This document shows positions 52,143 through 64,000 of a DNA stretch of 64,000 nt, piece after piece. The stretch spans positions 22,959,856 through 23,023,855 of the forward strand of contig CM060470.1 of NCBI GenBank assembly GCA_030544235.1, given 5' to 3'. The stretch comes from Lepturacanthus savala. Taxonomy: Eukaryota > Chordata > Actinopteri > Scombriformes > Trichiuridae. The first letter of the stretch is position 1. Each line of letters begins with the position of its first letter. The notes under the pieces are model-generated. The model saw only the letters and a list, made by a program, of their open reading frames with translations. It was not told the DNA's origin and made no database searches. The position numbers and the translations under genes are program-made.

Positions 52143-52705
52143 ACAGGCATTAATTTACTACAAATGTGAGGTTTTCATCTTTTTTTTTCGGTCCCAGGGG
52201 AGCAAACATCTCTGTTTGTAGAGCGGATGGGTTTTGCTGTATCCACACAACTGAAGTTTATTTACAGGATTTATATAGTTTGGATCAGGGATTATTCCTC
52301 ATCTCCATCTGTACTATTAGTTACTATTAACCACGAAGATGATCATTCACTTTTTTTAGTTGCCCAAACCTCTCACCTGGAGGCTGATCAGCAAACAAAT
52401 GTGCCCACACTTTAGTACTGAATTTTTTTGGATTGATGCGCTCTGGGGTCATACCGCTTCCATTCAAAACATTAACAGCTGAACTTTCTATTCACCTCAG
52501 ATCGTCAGGATCATCAAAATGTGTTTGTGTGAGAGAGAGGAAGAAGGCGCCACTATGAGCTATCTGAGGTCAAAATCTGTCTGCCTGCTCAGAACCTTTT
52601 GATTTCACTCTTCCATGTCACAGACCTGAGAGGAAAACCTTCTGATCTTCAATGATGGCTAATTATGCTCCAGCCCCCAGGGTTTAATTTAGCTTAATTA
52701 CAAAC

Positions 52706-52707
<2 letters not shown>

Positions 52708-52760
<53 letters not shown>
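52708..52760 (+). repeat. (CA)n microsatellite
   Basis: About 26 CA units with one AA interruption. Confidence 0.97.
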
Positions 52761-52904
52761 TTATACATGAAGGGATGATCACCAGTTTACAACAATTTTT
52801 ACATGCAGTTTTGGTGATTTTGGAAAAATCTTTAGCATGTTTTTGGGCTCTGAATTTCCTTGAGTATCTTTATAATAACTATCATCTATAAATGCTTAAT
52901 AGAT

Positions 52905-53240
52905 AGTTAATTAATTAATTACTCAATTGTTACTAGTGAGTAAATGGATAATAAATGTAGCAAAATCCATAATACAAACCAATTATTAACTAGTTATTAA
53001 TCAGAAATTAAGTTTTTTTCTAAATAATGGTTATATATCCTTTACAAAGTATTTAATAAGGAATCATAATCAGATGCAACTTTATAATAACATCAAAATA
53101 ATGTTTATAGATGATTTACAACATAATTATTGACCATTAACAAGTAAAATGATGTAATAATTGAAATAAACTATTAATCATATAGGAACGATGGTTATGG
53201 TTGTTATGGATGGTTACAAAGTGTTTCCCAAGGAAAATCA
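52905..53240. repeat. Degraded interspersed repeat rich in TTATTAA-like words
   Basis: TTAATTAATTAATTACTCAA, AATTATTAACTAGTTATTAA and GGTTACAAAGTGTTTCCC resemble a common fish repeat with short internal palindromes. No ends can be placed. Confidence 0.3.
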
Positions 53241-53457
53241 TTTTCCTTGAAAATAAATTAAAATGAAGAGTGAGAACAGGCTGATTCTTGCTGTTAAAGT
53301 CTAGTCTAAAGTCTAGTTATGGCACTGATCAATTTATTTTACTTTGTTTTGTTTGTTTGGATGACAATTCTCGGCTCATCGCTTCTATCCAAACTCGGCT
53401 TAGAAGGTGATTCTTTTCCTCGCCAACACATCTCCTTTCAATTACAATGAGGACATT

Positions 53458-53562
<105 letters not shown>

Positions 53563-54520
53563 CTACAATCACAAGCTTGACCTTGCAGACACTTTTATGA
53601 ATAAATAAGCAGTATCACATTACCATACAGGCACACAGATCCATACAAAATATACAATAAGTTCTGCACTAATGAGAAAATGTTCACAAACACACACTTT
53701 CTGAAGTGCTGCTGTTAAGTGCAGCCAAACACAAATCCTCTTATCACAAGTATCACACAGTAGAGACATGTTCCTCTCTGAAGGCCGAAGGCTTTTATGC
53801 TTTTACAACCTCATAGTTCCCTTGCCAAGATCATTAAGGCAGTTTTCAGCAGAGGTGAGAAAATATCTCAGCTCAGTTGCTAAGACAAATACATGATCTC
53901 CTACTGAGTAACTGACGTCTACCTGAGGGTCACAGCGACTGTGTTCTGGCCTCTGTAGTGGTGCTGAAAACAAGCTGACCTCAGTATTCTGAGAGGGAAC
54001 CTGGTTGTTTTTAGAGTGAGTGTGTGAGAAGGCAGCCTGTATTGCTGCTACAAGTTCAACTAGGTTTTTTGAAGCATAAAACCAAAACAAAAAATTAAAA
54101 TGTTAAACCTGCAAAAATGACTAAATATGTCCCTTTTACTACCAAAAATCATGTCAGTATAACTTCTATCTAATCCAGCTTCTCTCTAAAGCTCTAGAAC
54201 AAACTGTTTTTTTTCTCTCTGATTGTCTGATTTAAATGTACCTCAAACCTCCACTTTTGCACCTGTGAAGTGAATGCATGTCAATTAGGTGAAACTTGCA
54301 TTCATTCTTTGCATTAAATGGTTACTAATGTATGCCTATAAACTGTATGTGTGAAAATTACCTTGGTGATGTCACTGCTGTTTTGAGTCAGTTTGGGGTT
54401 TTGATAAAAACTGCAGAAGAGACATAACAGATAGAAGCAGGTCATTGAATATTATTAAGTGGTGTCACACCAACCTGTATTGAAGAAGAGGTTGTATCTG
54501 TGTGTGTGTTCCGTATGTGT

Positions 54521-54525
<5 letters not shown>

Positions 54526-54566
<41 letters not shown>
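54526..54566 (+). repeat. (GT)n microsatellite
   Basis: About 20 GT units, with imperfect GT repeats on both sides (54499-54576), about 280 bp before edar exon 2. Confidence 0.95.
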
Positions 54567-54569
<3 letters not shown>

Positions 54570-54864
54570 TGTGTACAGCTATGAGTCAGAGGAATGCCAT
54601 GGGCAGTTCTGCTGCTGTTATTATATGTTTATGGGTGACGACGTAATGTAATGGGACAGTGAACTCATCTGGGCCACACACAAACACACACACACTCGCA
54701 ACGCAGCCAATGACAGAACTATTGTTAGCAGTAATGTTTAAACACATGACTTTTTTGTGAATTCAGTTTGGCCAGTTTTTTATAAATTACATGTTTACAT
54801 CAATATATTGTCAATAGATGATTGACTGTTTTTTCTCTGTTTGTCTAAGGACGAAGTCGCAAAA

Positions 54865-54915
54865 ATGTCAGAGAGGAGAGGTCAGACGAGGTCCATCTTT
54901 CTGTCCTCGTTATTG
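54865..54915 (+). CDS. edar: EDAR coding exon with start codon and signal peptide (part 1 of 3 seen)
   Basis: A pyrimidine-rich acceptor ending in TCTAAG sits at 54848-54849, then 15 nt of leader, then an ATG in good context (A at -3). Seventeen codons (MSERRGQTRSIFLSSLL) lead to the donor TTG|GTAAG at 54915/54916, phase 0. These residues give the basic N-terminus and the first half of a hydrophobic signal-peptide core, completed by the next exon. The N-terminus is not conserved in sequence with mammals, as usual for a signal peptide, so the exon is identified by its in-frame join to the diagnostic exons downstream. Confidence 0.85.
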
Positions 54916-57816
54916 GTAAGTTTTTATTTCTGTTTATTTGTTTTATATATGTTTTATTTCTTCTTTCTTCTTATTTGTGTTCATCCTTAATTCCTTAATC
55001 AATATTTTTTTCTTCATTTCAGTTTTATCCTGCAGCCTAATTTATAATCCACTCATTCTTCTTCTTTTCCTTTCCTTGTAGCTGCCTCCACACTTTCACT
55101 CTATTTCACTGTTTCTTTGTTTTTTTTTCTTTTTCACTTCCTTAAATATAATGAAATATTACGAAGTTGTAGCTTTAATCCAAATTAATATCATCATCAT
55201 ATTTCTTGTATCTGCCCTCTAAAAACCTTTATTGCTCCAACAGTATGGATCGCGGCCATGAACTCCATAATTGGCACAGCGTCACCCAGACTTGAGGAGT
55301 TACGTGCCAGCAGCTTGCACAACTCTGCACCACTTGTACCAATTAGGCAACCTTAACGTTTTTTTTTTTTTTTTTTTTTTTTAAGAGAGCAGATATCTGT
55401 TTAATCTTACCAGGAATCTAGAGATTCTTTGCTTGTTTTGATGTTGAAACCCACTGGCAGCGTTCCCAACAGGCTCCTCCACCCTCCTGCCCCCACCTCA
55501 CCTCAGTCACAATGTGTGTACGCAGGCTGACACTGGAGTACTTCGTCAAAAAGGAAAGAAAAATGCCTGGATTAAGTCAGTGGTGTCAAATCACCAAACC
55601 ACCAAGCGGTTGGATTAGATATAAATTGCCACAAATTCTAAAACCGCTTAGACAGAATTTCTGGAGGCAATTTACAGTAGAGCAATGCACTGGTCAAATA
55701 GAAACATACTTAAAATAGAATTCTCTGTATTGTGTTACTTAGTAATAGTGATCTAGTTATATCCATGTAAAATGTTATAATTATCGATGCTGGTTTGTAC
55801 TTAGTTATGAAGGCATCAGCCAAAATATTATCAACAAATCTGAACATCGGTGGTTAATGCGGTTCTTTGTTCATTAAATCACATTATTGTGATAATATAG
55901 TCATTAATATTGTTCATGCTACTGTCTGCTAACTACCAGGATTACTATATAGAGCAATTCCCCAAAATACAAACATTCATAGATATGAACAACCGCCGAC
56001 TGATGCCCATAAATGTTCGTAAAATGAAGTATTGCGTTCTCAAGTTCGTATTGTGAACCACAAACCACCAGGCAGTCTCCATGGAAACAAAGAATGTCTT
56101 TATCAAAAATAAATTATGCATTGAAATTTAAGATCTAACGACTTACTAACAGCATTTCGGAAACTATTGTGTTCGTAAGTCGTGCTCTGTGAGCTACAAT
56201 TACCACATCAAACAAGTTTATTTTAGTATATTTTCTTCCTTGATCAAATCCCTCATTATGAAACCAGAGCAGGTTATGTTATTCCTGTCCAGTAATGCAA
56301 GCCAGCAGCAGTCCACAGCTTGCCGAGTTAATTAATATGATGTCAAAGGATAAAGAAAACAGGCCAAGTAAGTGGATGTGATTGGCTCGGGGAGGGGGAT
56401 GGACACGAAGGTGACGACAGTCGCCCAGGAACACAGGGAGGGTCTGCAGCTAATTTGTGCAGGAGTGAAATTTCCTAATTTCACTATTACAGCTTATCCA
56501 ACTTCAATTAGGAAATAAACCTTTTACAGAAGCCACTAATAGCTGAGTCCAACCTATCTCAGACCTCATATCTCACCGAAAGGGAGAATTTCTGCATTTA
56601 TTAATATTTATTGTGTATCTGTGTGACCTGAGTGTAAATTTGGTCCAGATTAGATTCAGCGATTCTTGAATGACAAAAAAAAACGTGCAAATGTGCTGCT
56701 CAGTGCAAAGTTGCAATTTTTTTTCTGAAAAACTGCTTGCTAAGATGTGATACAGTACCTGTTACTCCTTTCAGTGGGTCACCATTTTGTCAAAAATTTA
56801 ATTAATCTATAGAGATAAGAGTCTCATTATTCTAATTAATTGGCTTGAGGTGTTGAAGCACTGCAGGTTTAACACAAGTAGAGTTCCATCCTTGCTCAGC
56901 CTGCTGTAGCAGGTAGAACTTTTATTGTGAGTCCCTGAACTGCAAAACTAAAAAGATTCTGGCCAACCAGAATCAGAGAGGAGAGGAAACAGTGGTCTAG
57001 AATCCATTTCTTCACTAGATGCAGTATTTAAATTCATTTTAGGTTGTTTTCGAGTCATTTGTTTTACTAAATAAAAAACAGGTTTGGACTCACTGGGTGC
57101 AACTAATTGTTGTTAGTCTTGCAGAATCAGTCTAAATTATGAACTGACTATTTGGCCTTAGATGACAAATTTCCCCCCAAACACATACATTTACACAGTC
57201 AGCGTATAATTGTATATTTATTCAAATAGTGTTGTGCCTGTTGTCACTGGACAGTCATGAGGAAGGAGAGAGACAGAAGGAGATGTAGACAATAAAGAAA
57301 CGATGGAGAGAATTAGTCATACACTTGTTTACTCTGCCTCCACCTTTTTCTGGACTGCGGACGATTTTTTAAAGTCAATTAGTTTGTTTGGAAAAAGCAC
57401 AAAGAGTGAACACCAGCTGCTGCTTATTACAGTTAGCCACAATGACATAATGCCTGAAACTGTGGAGGGATTAGTTATTGTTTGTGTCCTGTATATACAG
57501 AAAAGCACCGTGGAGGGATTTTATTAAACTTGATTTTGTGTTGGACATTTTAAAAGGCTAAACTCAAATGTGTGCAGATAAATCATGAATGCAGCCTTAA
57601 ATCACCTTAAATAAAACTTCTTTCCAAAGTCTCCCAACATTACACTTCAATAATGAATGGAAAAAAATAATAGAGTATGAAAAGGTTTTATTCATGCATC
57701 ATGTGCCCCAGACATCTGCAGAATATACATGTAAAATATATGTACGAATATGATTCTCGTTTCATGCACCATGACATCAACTTTTTAGTGTGACTGTTTC
57801 TGTCTTTGTCCTCCAG
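54916..57816 (+). other. edar: edar intron 2
   Basis: A 2.9 kb intron with GT donor and AG acceptor. Contains a T tract (55359-55382) and otherwise AT-rich sequence. A 68-codon open frame at 55512-55718 starts near an ATG but has no recognised content. Confidence 0.85.
55359..55382 (+). repeat. Poly-T tract
   Basis: Twenty-four consecutive T residues in edar intron 2. Confidence 0.95.
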
Positions 57817-57936
57817 GTGTGTTGCATGTTTGCGAGTGCAGAGTATTCCAGCTGTGGAGAGTACGAGTTCCTAAACCAGACCAGTAACAGCTGTCAGGCC
57901 TGCCCTCAGTGTCAGCCAGGACAGGAGCCACACATG
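57817..57936 (+). CDS. edar: EDAR coding exon: end of signal peptide, first cysteine-rich repeat (part 2 of 3 seen)
   Basis: The acceptor CCTCCAG at 57810-57816 follows a pyrimidine tract, and the donor ATG|GTGAGA follows 57936. The exon has exactly 40 codons, phase 0 at both ends. The translation begins VCCMFASAEYSSCGEYEFLN and continues QTSNSCQACPQCQPGQEPHM, lining up with mammalian EDAR around its AEYSNCGENEYYNQT segment. Signal-peptide cleavage is expected after Ala-Ser-Ala, before Glu-Tyr. Cysteines at protein positions 30, 43, 46 and 49 form the first TNF-receptor cysteine-rich repeat. An N-glycosylation sequon (Asn37-Gln-Thr) falls where mammalian EDAR also has one. The protein is a type I membrane receptor whose extracellular part binds EDA-A1. 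Confidence 0.95.
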
Positions 57937-60900
57937 GTGAGAAGCCTTCGTCCGTGATCTTTTTTCATTTCTGTAACTAATTAGCTTTCCAAGGATCTAT
58001 ACTGTTTGAGCTCATCCCAAAATTCCACTTTCACTTAAGGAGATTCAGTATTTTACTCATCTTGAATTGAAAAAATGAAGCAATTAAAAAGAAAATCAAC
58101 CCTCGATTAGTTTGATAATTGACAAATCATTTTATTTCTTTTTTAAAGGATTTGTTACAGGAGTGATCACCATGCTTCTCTATTTGATAACACTTTATAG
58201 AATGAAATGACTAATTGAAATGATTAATCAAGAAAATAATCAACAGATTATTTGATTGGCCCTGTTGCTACATGTTTTACGTTGGTTGATTTGAACCTCT
58301 TTTCCATCATGAAGCCTAAGAAATCCTTCTTGGTTAAGAAAAGATGTTCATTACTTTAGAGAGCATTAGTGGGTTGCAGTCAGCTGCTGGAGCAGAGCTT
58401 TTACACTGAAAGGGTTTTAAGATGTCACACCGGCCCATTTACCACAATCCTACTGTACATGAGTGAGGTCAGTGGGAGAAAACTGTAACACAGGATGAGG
58501 AAAATTCAAATCGGACGGCAAGGAGGTGGTAAACATCCTAAACCGATGATTAACATGAAAACTGACCTTGATTTGCTCGGACCACCCACAGCGTACACAC
58601 ATCGCTGCACAGCGAAGGGTGCTTTAATTTAAACGAACAATTTCTTTATGCTTTATCGCTCGCACGGACGTGGATGTGAAGGCATGCGTCACGGTGAATG
58701 ATGTGCAGTAGTCATGTAGTGACAGACAGCCAAAGCAAACACAATCCAGCAAAACGCTTCAGTGGACACCCGAGGGTGTCATGCTCTCTCAAGACAGACA
58801 GATGCACCCAACAGAAGTGAACAGAAGGAATTAAAGTCATACTTGATATTTATTTGATTTGTGCATCCTTTTATTTAAACACTAGCGGGTGTTCTCCCTT
58901 CGCTTCACCGGGACAGTAGAGATTCAGGCAGGAAATGCAGGAGGACAGGAGAGAAAAACATGCAGCAAAAAGTCCCTGGTTTTCTGGAACAGACTTTTTT
59001 GGCTCTTTATATTATCATTATTATTATAATACTGCACCATAAACTAGATGAGGTAAATTACAGCTGCATCAGCCTGTACAAACATGGAGAAATTATTACA
59101 ACATATATTTATATGTGCCTATTTATTTTAGTTAACTAGCTATTAAAAATACAGCTACTGCAAATGCAAGTTAATCTCTTAAAATCAATTTCACAAGATC
59201 AGATTGATATTTTATGAGTGTCAGGAAGTTTATTCTGTTCATTAATGGATTTAAATGAAAAGGCAGATTGTGCAGTGCCTCTTTTAGGGATTTTACCTTC
59301 TCTCACACAGGAACTGACCTTGAAGCTTTTATTTGCTCTGAGCAAAGTTGAATAAAGCTTTTCATCAGTGGAGGTGCAGCTTTGAGAGTTGTTTGTAACA
59401 CCAGGCGGATATATCTCTATCCAAAATGATATTCACAAAGACCAACATCATAAATGTACTGTATTACAATTATGATAATGTTGTGGCTTCGATCCAAGAT
59501 TTCTAGACTTGTTATGAAGTGGCCTAATTAGTTTTAGGGATCTTGTCTGTAAATCCCCATGAAAGATATTTTGATATTTTGCTTCAGTGCAGTAGTTTCC
59601 TGATGGGCACATCTTTTTGGTATGACTATTAAAGCCTTGAGTGGGATTTAAATCACACCCAAATATTTGACCTCATTAATTTGACGTTTTACCTTCCTGT
59701 TTGGAATTTCTGGTGAAATGTTTCTGTTTACAACTTTACAACTTTGCCTGCTAAATGACTGTTTTAATGTCCTAAACATCAATCATAATGAGTATCACGT
59801 AACCCATGGACAATTCACATACAGAAAAAAAGCTGAACAAACTACTGTAAAAGCCTTAAAATACAGCAGGGTAATAGACATCTTCAACATACAATTGTTA
59901 TAACCTGAGTAATTAACCACATGAGTTTCATAATATCATTTGAAGGCTCAGTAAAAAGTAAAGATAAACTCGAACTTTCTGTTCTTAATCTAGCAGGAAG
60001 GAACAATCACAACATAATAACACCTTCCCTCCTTCCTTCCTTTTTTAACTCCATAAATAGCATACATGAAAACCGAGGATTGTTCCGACAGTGCTTGTTT
60101 GTTTTTCCTCCTTTTCCCACTACTTGGCTTCCATCCTTGTGATCACTAAGCTGCCATGTGTGTCGACTAAGTGTCCACAGAAATATGTCGGGTTTGAACT
60201 TGAAAATCAAGCGATCCATGTGCTTGTTTTTTTCGCCTGACATAGACTATGATGTCTTTTTTTTAATTATAATGTCGAACATGTAAAAGAGAAAAAAATG
60301 TTGACTCAAACAAGCAGAGAGAACAGACAGAAATAAATTATTAAGAATAATAATTGGTACCGAAACCAACATGACCGTGAAGCTTTGTCCAAAAGAAATG
60401 ATCAAACACTGGAAAAAATCAATTTACATATTCAAAAAGGAACAGGAAGACAGTGATGCGAGAGCAGCACACAGCTTTGTCATAAGAAGTCGTTTCACTA
60501 TTAGTGGGCAATAGAGACATCAGAGGAGACTGGTGTTTGATCAGGGAGATCAGAGGCTTCTTTGGACTTTCTCCTGTCTGTGTGATCCTCTGGGTGCCCG
60601 AGCCTGTAATTCATGTGTTCTTCTATTCTCCTGAGCTTCTCCCTGCAAGTGCGTAACACCCTTTTAATCACAGGATAACCATAGAGTTCCACCTCACAAC
60701 AGACAATTCAGAAAGTATGTGCCCACACACACTGCCGACACACACACACACACACTTCTGCATGCCTTTTGTATCAGATTGTGGCTAATGGAGCTGGAAT
60801 ATTGTTTCCGACCTTGTGGCCTATTGGTTTAAGCTGGGGAGCCGTGGTCCCCCGGTTCGTTTCCGGCTGGGGACCTTTTTTCTCTTTTCCTCCTTGTTTC

Positions 60901-61344
60901 TTTCCACTCTTCACTGTCAGTCATAAAAGTAAAGGAAAAAAAATGTCTGATTGTTTTGGAAAATTTTGCGTGAATGAACAGAAGCTACGCTCCATGATCC
61001 TGTCTACACACATCTAAAATGAGCTTTAACCCAAAGCAAAAACATTCTGTCAATAGCGGTACACATCAAACAATCTGGGAACACAGGATGTGGAAGAGAA
61101 GAGAAGGAATATTAGATTTTTTCAAGAGAGTCTGTCTCCTGGAGCTCAAAGCGGGAGCAAAGAGACATCGGCCTGTTTTAAAAGACAGATGAAAGTAAGA
61201 GGGAAATGAAAGATGAAAGGAGGGCACCATGAGGGAGAGAGTCAATGTGCGTGTGTGTGTGTGTGTGTGTGTAATTACATGTGGAGATGGATCATGATGA
61301 TAGAATGATGAGTTGGTCATCTTAAGCACTATCTGGCATAGGAA

Positions 61345-61379
<35 letters not shown>

Positions 61380-61621
61380 GGACCTCTGTGACCAATCAGA
61401 TTTCTCTTTTATCATCTGACAAATGAAACGCCTGATTTGTTAGGTTCTGGATAGAAATTGTTTGTTTAAAGTGTGTGTCCGCTCCGCTGTTCTGCATTAT
61501 TTCAGCAACGCTCAGTTAATTTAAACATTATATTATGACGTGCTATGTTGATTTGAAATGACAAGGGGAGAAATGTTAGCGAAAAGATACATCATCACGT
61601 GTGTTTGTGTATACTCTGTAG
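57937..61621 (+). other. edar: edar intron 3
   Basis: A 3.7 kb intron. 58080-58270 resembles a degraded copy of the MITE-like repeat at 29813 (GATTAATCAAGAAAATAATC). An antisense open frame at 60501-60692 looks more protein-like than its surroundings and is discussed under findings. GT and CA runs lie at 61250-61271 and 61348-61377. Confidence 0.85.
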
Positions 61622-61803
61622 ACCTGTGGCTACGGTGTGAAGGACGAGGACTTTGCCTGCGTCCCGTGTCCTCAGGGGAAATATTCCAAAGGCAAATACG
61701 AGATCTGCAGACGCCACAAAGACTGTGACGCCCTCTACAAAGCCACGGTGCGGGTGGCAGGAACCCCGGACAGCGACGCAGAGTGTGGACCGTGTTTACC
61801 GGG
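61622..61803 (+). CDS. edar: EDAR coding exon: second cysteine-rich repeat (part 3 of 3 seen)
   Basis: The acceptor ends in CTGTAG at 61621, and the donor CGG|GTAAAC follows 61803. The exon supplies 60 codons plus two bases, entering in phase 0 and leaving in phase 2 within the Gly codon of CLPG. TCGYGVKDEDFACVPCP and the block around YEICRRHKDC are strongly EDAR-specific. Cysteines at protein positions 59, 70, 73, 86, 92, 112 and 115 match the family spacing. The Arg-Arg-His after Cys86 lies in a region altered in some human hypohidrotic ectodermal dysplasia cases, as I recall. With the two previous exons the window encodes residues 1-117; the rest of the ectodomain, the transmembrane segment and the death domain that recruits EDARADD lie past base 64000. 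No frameshift or lost cysteine is visible. Confidence 0.97.
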
Positions 61804-61961
61804 GTAAACAACAACACACAAACACAAGGCTCGAAACCATTAAAACAAACCATTGTGGTTTCATAAAGCAAAAATCACACAAGCACTTCATATGATAACC
61901 ACATAAAGGTTATAAATATCTTCAACAATTTGTATTTGCCTTGTATCACCCTCAGCTTATA

Positions 61962-61967
<6 letters not shown>

Positions 61968-62055
<88 letters not shown>
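61968..62055. repeat. (TA)n microsatellite
   Basis: About 44 AT units, starting 165 bp after the donor of the third coding edar exon seen here. Confidence 0.98.
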
Positions 62056-62058
<3 letters not shown>

Positions 62059-63746
62059 TATATATATAATACATATTATACAAAGTGCTTTACATATAAC
62101 TTTAAAAGCATCAAGAGGATACAATTTAAAACAGTATACTACAACATGGTGCACTGACAAAAATTCTGTGTTTGGCATGCAAACTGCGAAAAAATGTGTT
62201 AATATTTTTAATGCATTATTTGCTTTGTAATTAATTAATCGAATTTTGACCACGTGCCTGTGCACATGGTCACATGCACGAGCACACCCACACTAAAGTA
62301 GATAAGCCAAGAAGCCCAAAACATAGGGCAAATAACTGATAAAATGTGACCATATAATAAAATGTGAACAAATTGATCACATATACTGTACATAAGATGT
62401 AACATATGATAGTGTGCTAAAAAAAGTAAAAAGCAAAATAACTAACCATAATAACTAATATCCATAACACACACCTTTACTACAATATACACAGACCTAG
62501 CCTACCTTACACACACACATTTCACAAACACCTGCTTTCTTAACCTGATTTAGTGATCATTAACAGTCATTAATAGCAGAAAAACAAGGGTTGTGTAGAT
62601 AATCTAAACAATTACCATTAGTCTTGTATAATTTGGTCGTGTTTTGTTTCCTCTGGTGTGTAAAGCTGTAACTCACGTTGCCTCCATCAGTTCGTAACAT
62701 TATTCTTACGTTATTTTCTTAGTCTCTTTAACACCATCTTCATTCTTCCATGGACAGCAGATCTTATTATCACATCATCCATTAGTGGAATATCTTCCTC
62801 TTCCCTTTCTTTCATTTCACTTTCCGAATTTTTTCCGAGTCCGACTCTGAGGTTCCGCTGTCAGCCTCCGCTCCTCCCAGTACCGTGAAATAATCTAAAA
62901 TCAACGATCAATCAATCTAGTTGTCATCAGATCTACCACATCTAACTGGGATTTAATAAAATGTCTGAGTGATCTTTTCCTGACGTGAATTCATTTTATC
63001 AGCTGCTGATCCTCCATCAGTCTCCTTTCAGTCTGTTTAAATACAGCGCTGAGTTTACACTTTTCAGTTACGGGAAAACCGCAACATCACCTACTTTAAG
63101 AGCCTTAAAACTATAATTATTGTTTGTTTTTTACATTAATGTTGATATTCTATTGAAGCTGAGACTTTGTTTATTCAGAAAATGACAAAAACCCACAACA
63201 GCCCAAAATTCATTTTTTTATGTAAAAACGTTCCATAAATTAAAATATACTCTAGTTTATAGGAAACACTGTAACTATGAGACATTCATGATTTGGAGGT
63301 ATTAATTGATCCTTCCTCTTCTAACAGACAGTTAAATGTTGGAAGATATGCCTTATTATTATCAGTCTGGATGCCGACGGGCTGCTTTGTAGTTTTCTTG
63401 GCTTTCAGTCTCCTTTTAGAGGATGTTTTTGCTTTTGATTAATGATAATGCTACAGGGATGAATGTGCAAATACTGAGTTTGGTCATGTCTGTTTCTGTA
63501 TCTGTACTATATCTGTACTGGTTGCATGGGTGCCTTGGCAGAGTCCTGACGCACAACAGAACAGGCCTGAACAGTTGCTAAAGTTCAGTCAAAGTCTCAG
63601 CAGAGGAAAAGACCTGGAGGAAAACAACTGTTGTGACAGAGACGTTCCTGTTTCCCCATGAAAAACATCAGGAACCCTTTGAAATAGTTTTTCATGTTTA
63701 TAAGTCACAGTAACCAGTGACTTCATTGTAACTTTATTATCTAGGA

Positions 63747-64000
63747 CAGTGGTTCCCAAACATTTTTAGCCGTGCACCCCCATCTATATCCCAATCTGGT
63801 TGATGCAGCATGTTTAATTCTGCTCAACCAGAACACATCATCTAATGATCACATTAACAAAACAGCATCTGAATTCAATTTAAATGACACAAAATTTTAA
63901 AATAATGCAAAACAGTCAAATGTATAGCAGGAGATGACAGGCTTGGCAGCAGGAAGTATGTTGGGGGGAGCAGGATATTTAAACCACAGCAACACTAGTC
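63747..64000 (+). mobile_element. hAT-like element, left end
   Basis: CAGTGGTTCCCAAACATTTT followed by AGCCGTGCACCCCCATCTAT is a characteristic hAT-type left end in fish. No matching right end (AACCACTG) appears before the window stops, so the element is truncated or continues beyond 64000. Confidence 0.5.

Larger units (their letters stand above)
61804..64000 (+). other. edar: edar intron 4, left part
   Basis: Starts at the GTAAAC donor and continues past the window edge; no exon matching the next part of EDAR was seen. Contains the AT array at 61968-62055 and a hAT-like left end at 63747. Confidence 0.8.

Noticed and set aside
61804..64000. Search for the next edar exon
   Set aside because: No frame resembling the YYMLENRP part of EDAR with splice sites was seen; it probably lies beyond the window.

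Overview
This window is vertebrate nuclear DNA, almost certainly from a teleost fish. It is AT-rich, intron-dominated and full of long CA/GT, AT and GA microsatellites. It carries degraded hAT-like and Tc1/mariner-like transposons and LINE fragments of kinds common in ray-finned fish. No bacterial-style operon, CRISPR array, rRNA or tRNA gene was seen.

Only two protein-coding genes can be supported, both incomplete, arranged head to head. On the minus strand, the first coding exon of sh3rf3 (POSH2, a RING/SH3 scaffold E3 ligase) lies at 31931-32344 in a CpG-rich promoter region. Its remaining exons were not found to the left, so 1-31930 is read as sh3rf3 intron 1. On the plus strand lies the 5' part of edar (ectodysplasin A receptor): a probable noncoding first exon ending at a consensus donor (42367), then coding exons at 54865-54915, 57817-57936 and 61622-61803. 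These join in frame into 117 residues plus two bases of the next codon, covering the signal peptide and the first cysteine-rich repeats. The death domain and the rest lie beyond base 64000. From memory of the human map, EDAR and SH3RF3 are also divergent neighbours on chromosome 2, which supports both calls.

Layout: 1-31930, sh3rf3 intron 1 with many repeats, including a nested hAT pair (11007-12098), a related hAT copy (15012-15510), two Tc1-type MITEs (23464-23730 and 24918-25413) and a LINE endonuclease remnant (25627-25927). 31931-32680, sh3rf3 exon 1 and promoter. 32681-41970, the shared divergent intergenic spacer, whose edar-proximal end is a short tandem array of transposon-derived units (41189-41970). 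41971-64000, the 5' part of edar, with a 12.5 kb first intron containing relatively repeat-poor stretches and a perfect 41-bp-arm hairpin (52056-52142).

The two genes act in different pathways. EDAR is a TNF-receptor-family protein for EDA-A1 that signals through EDARADD to NF-kB in skin appendage, scale, fin-ray and tooth development. SH3RF3 is a RING/SH3 scaffold related to the JNK-pathway scaffold POSH. Nothing in the sequence shows a shared function beyond their divergent placement. I found no convincing undescribed system. The best leads are the transposon array at the edar promoter, a possible 52-nt alternative 5' exon with an out-of-frame AUG, the perfect hairpin, and a few short unexplained open frames.
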